Positions 4,306 through 5,090 of a stretch of DNA of 5,090 nucleotides are shown one piece after another. The stretch covers positions 1-5,090 of the forward strand of contig CALVUU010000086.1 in NCBI GenBank assembly GCA_944363655.1, in the 5' to 3' direction. Under the pieces are notes generated by a model. The model was not told the DNA's origin, did no database searches, and saw only the letters and a list, made by a program, of their open reading frames with translations. The first letter of the stretch is position 1, and the number at the start of each line of letters is the position of its first letter. This stretch comes from an uncultured Bacilli bacterium. GTDB taxonomy: Bacteria; Bacillota_I; Bacilli_A; RF39; UBA660. The position numbers and the translations under genes are program-made.

Positions 4306-5090
4306 ATGTTGAGTAAAATAAAGATTTTTGGTTTGGGAGGACTTTCGGAAAGTGGGAAGAACTCTTATGTTATTGAAGTGGATGATGAAATCTATGTATT
4401 TGATGCTGGTATAAAGTTTGCTAGTGGTAATTTGCTAGGAATTGATTATATAATGCCAGATTTTAATTATTTGGTAAGAAATCGTCGAAGAATCAAAGGG
4501 TTATTTATAACTCATGGACATAAAGAAAATATGGGAGCAGTTGCGGATTTACTTAAGGATATACCTGAACTTAAGGTATATGCAACAAAATTTACAAAAT
4601 TTGAACTTATGGAAGATGGGGTAAATGAAGCAAATATTATTATGATTAAACCTCATAAAAAGATTAATTTTGGATCTGTTTCAATTTTTCCAATTGCAGT
4701 TGCTCATAGTTGTCCTGATGCTGTAATGTACGTTGTTAATACTAAAGATGGAGCAATTTGTTATACAGGAGATTTTATAATTGATCCTAGTATGCAAGGG
4801 GCATATGATATGGACTTGGGTAAAATTGCTTATGTAGGTAAACAAGGTGTTTTATGTTTGTTATGTGAATCAACTTTTGCAGAAAAAAGCGGTCATACTT
4901 CACCAAAACATCGGTTGGTAGATTTTTGGTCATATGTTATTAATCATCATGATAAACGTATTTTGTTTTCAGTTTTACCAAGTCATTTATATACAATTGC
5001 AGAAATTTTTGAAGCTGCCGCTAATAGCCATCGAAAAATTGTAATTATGGGTAAACGGTTACAAAATGTAGTTAATTTTAGTAAAAATGA
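4306..5090 (+). CDS. rnjB: Ribonuclease J, J2-like with altered active-site motif, 3' end missing
   Basis: The first 261 codons of a metallo-beta-lactamase/beta-CASP ribonuclease J run off the window end; full family members are about 550 residues. The N-terminus has KIFGLGGLSESGKNSYVIE (6-24), VFDAG (31-35), LGIDYIMPDFNYL (44-56) and FITHGHKENMGA (67-78), then AHSCPDA (133-139, H134) and YTGDF with D156. H70, H72, H134 and D156 are kept, but the canonical HxHxDH reads HGHKEN: E74 replaces aspartate and N75 replaces histidine. B. subtilis RNase J2 has, as I recall, a similar HGHxEN motif and is a weak nuclease that works in complex with J1. I therefore call this J2-type rather than J1; the catalytic subunit should lie elsewhere in the genome. 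RNase J acts in mRNA decay and 5' end processing. ATG 4306 follows AGAAGG (4295-4300) by 5 bases; a TTG codon directly after it is a less likely start. Confidence 0.9.
   Translation, partial: MLSKIKIFGLGGLSESGKNSYVIEVDDEIYVFDAGIKFASGNLLGIDYIMPDFNYLVRNRRRIKGLFITHGHKENMGAVADLLKDIPELKVYATKFTKFELMEDGVNEANIIMIKPHKKINFGSVSIFPIAVAHSCPDAVMYVVNTKDGAICYTGDFIIDPSMQGAYDMDLGKIAYVGKQGVLCLLCESTFAEKSGHTSPKHRLVDFWSYVINHHDKRILFSVLPSHLYTIAEIFEAAANSHRKIVIMGKRLQNVVNFSKN

Overview
The window is AT-rich, Gram-positive-type DNA with strong AGGAGG-like ribosome binding sites, short intergenic gaps, U-tailed hairpin terminators and two TTG starts. The gene set (SpoVS, a PerR-type Fur regulator, rubrerythrin, SSB, a small XRE regulator, RNase J) points to a low-GC Firmicute. 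It is probably an anaerobic or oxygen-sensitive, perhaps uncultured gut-type member of the Bacilli, Erysipelotrichia or Clostridia. TGA is used as a stop and every tryptophan checked is TGG, so the standard bacterial code applies and a TGA=Trp mycoplasma is unlikely.

Layout. Positions 1-274 hold the 3' end of a small membrane protein and its terminator. Positions 275-617 hold spoVS with its own promoter and terminator. Positions 606-1611 form a two-gene peroxide-defence operon: perR and rubrerythrin are 3 bases apart, behind a promoter whose start region carries a perfect 15-bp palindrome shaped like a PerR box, and they end at a bidirectional terminator. Positions 1617-2360 on the minus strand encode an unrecognised protein with a single C-terminal membrane anchor. 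The gap at 2361-2593 separates that gene from the divergent ssb and contains two identical 14-bp palindromes exactly 32 bp apart. Positions 2594-2950 encode a short SSB lacking the acidic C-terminal tip, and 3028-3384 encode an XRE regulator with a palindrome over its -10 region. Positions 3460-4236 encode a membrane-anchored protein that I read as a polysaccharide-deacetylase-fold protein that has lost all catalytic residues. A good extended -10 promoter overlaps its stop codon and leads into an RNase J gene, cut by the window end at 5090, whose HxHxDH motif is altered to HxHxEN as in RNase J2-type proteins.

The clearest functional unit is perR-rbr: a metal-dependent peroxide sensor that probably represses itself and the peroxide-reducing rubrerythrin. 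The rest look like independent chromosomal housekeeping or lineage-specific genes. I see no transposase, integrase, phage structural gene, CRISPR array or RNA gene, and no clear sign of a mobile island. The least explained items are the two lineage-type proteins (tail-anchored 247 aa; histidine-free deacetylase-like 258 aa) and the paired palindromes at 2473-2518.
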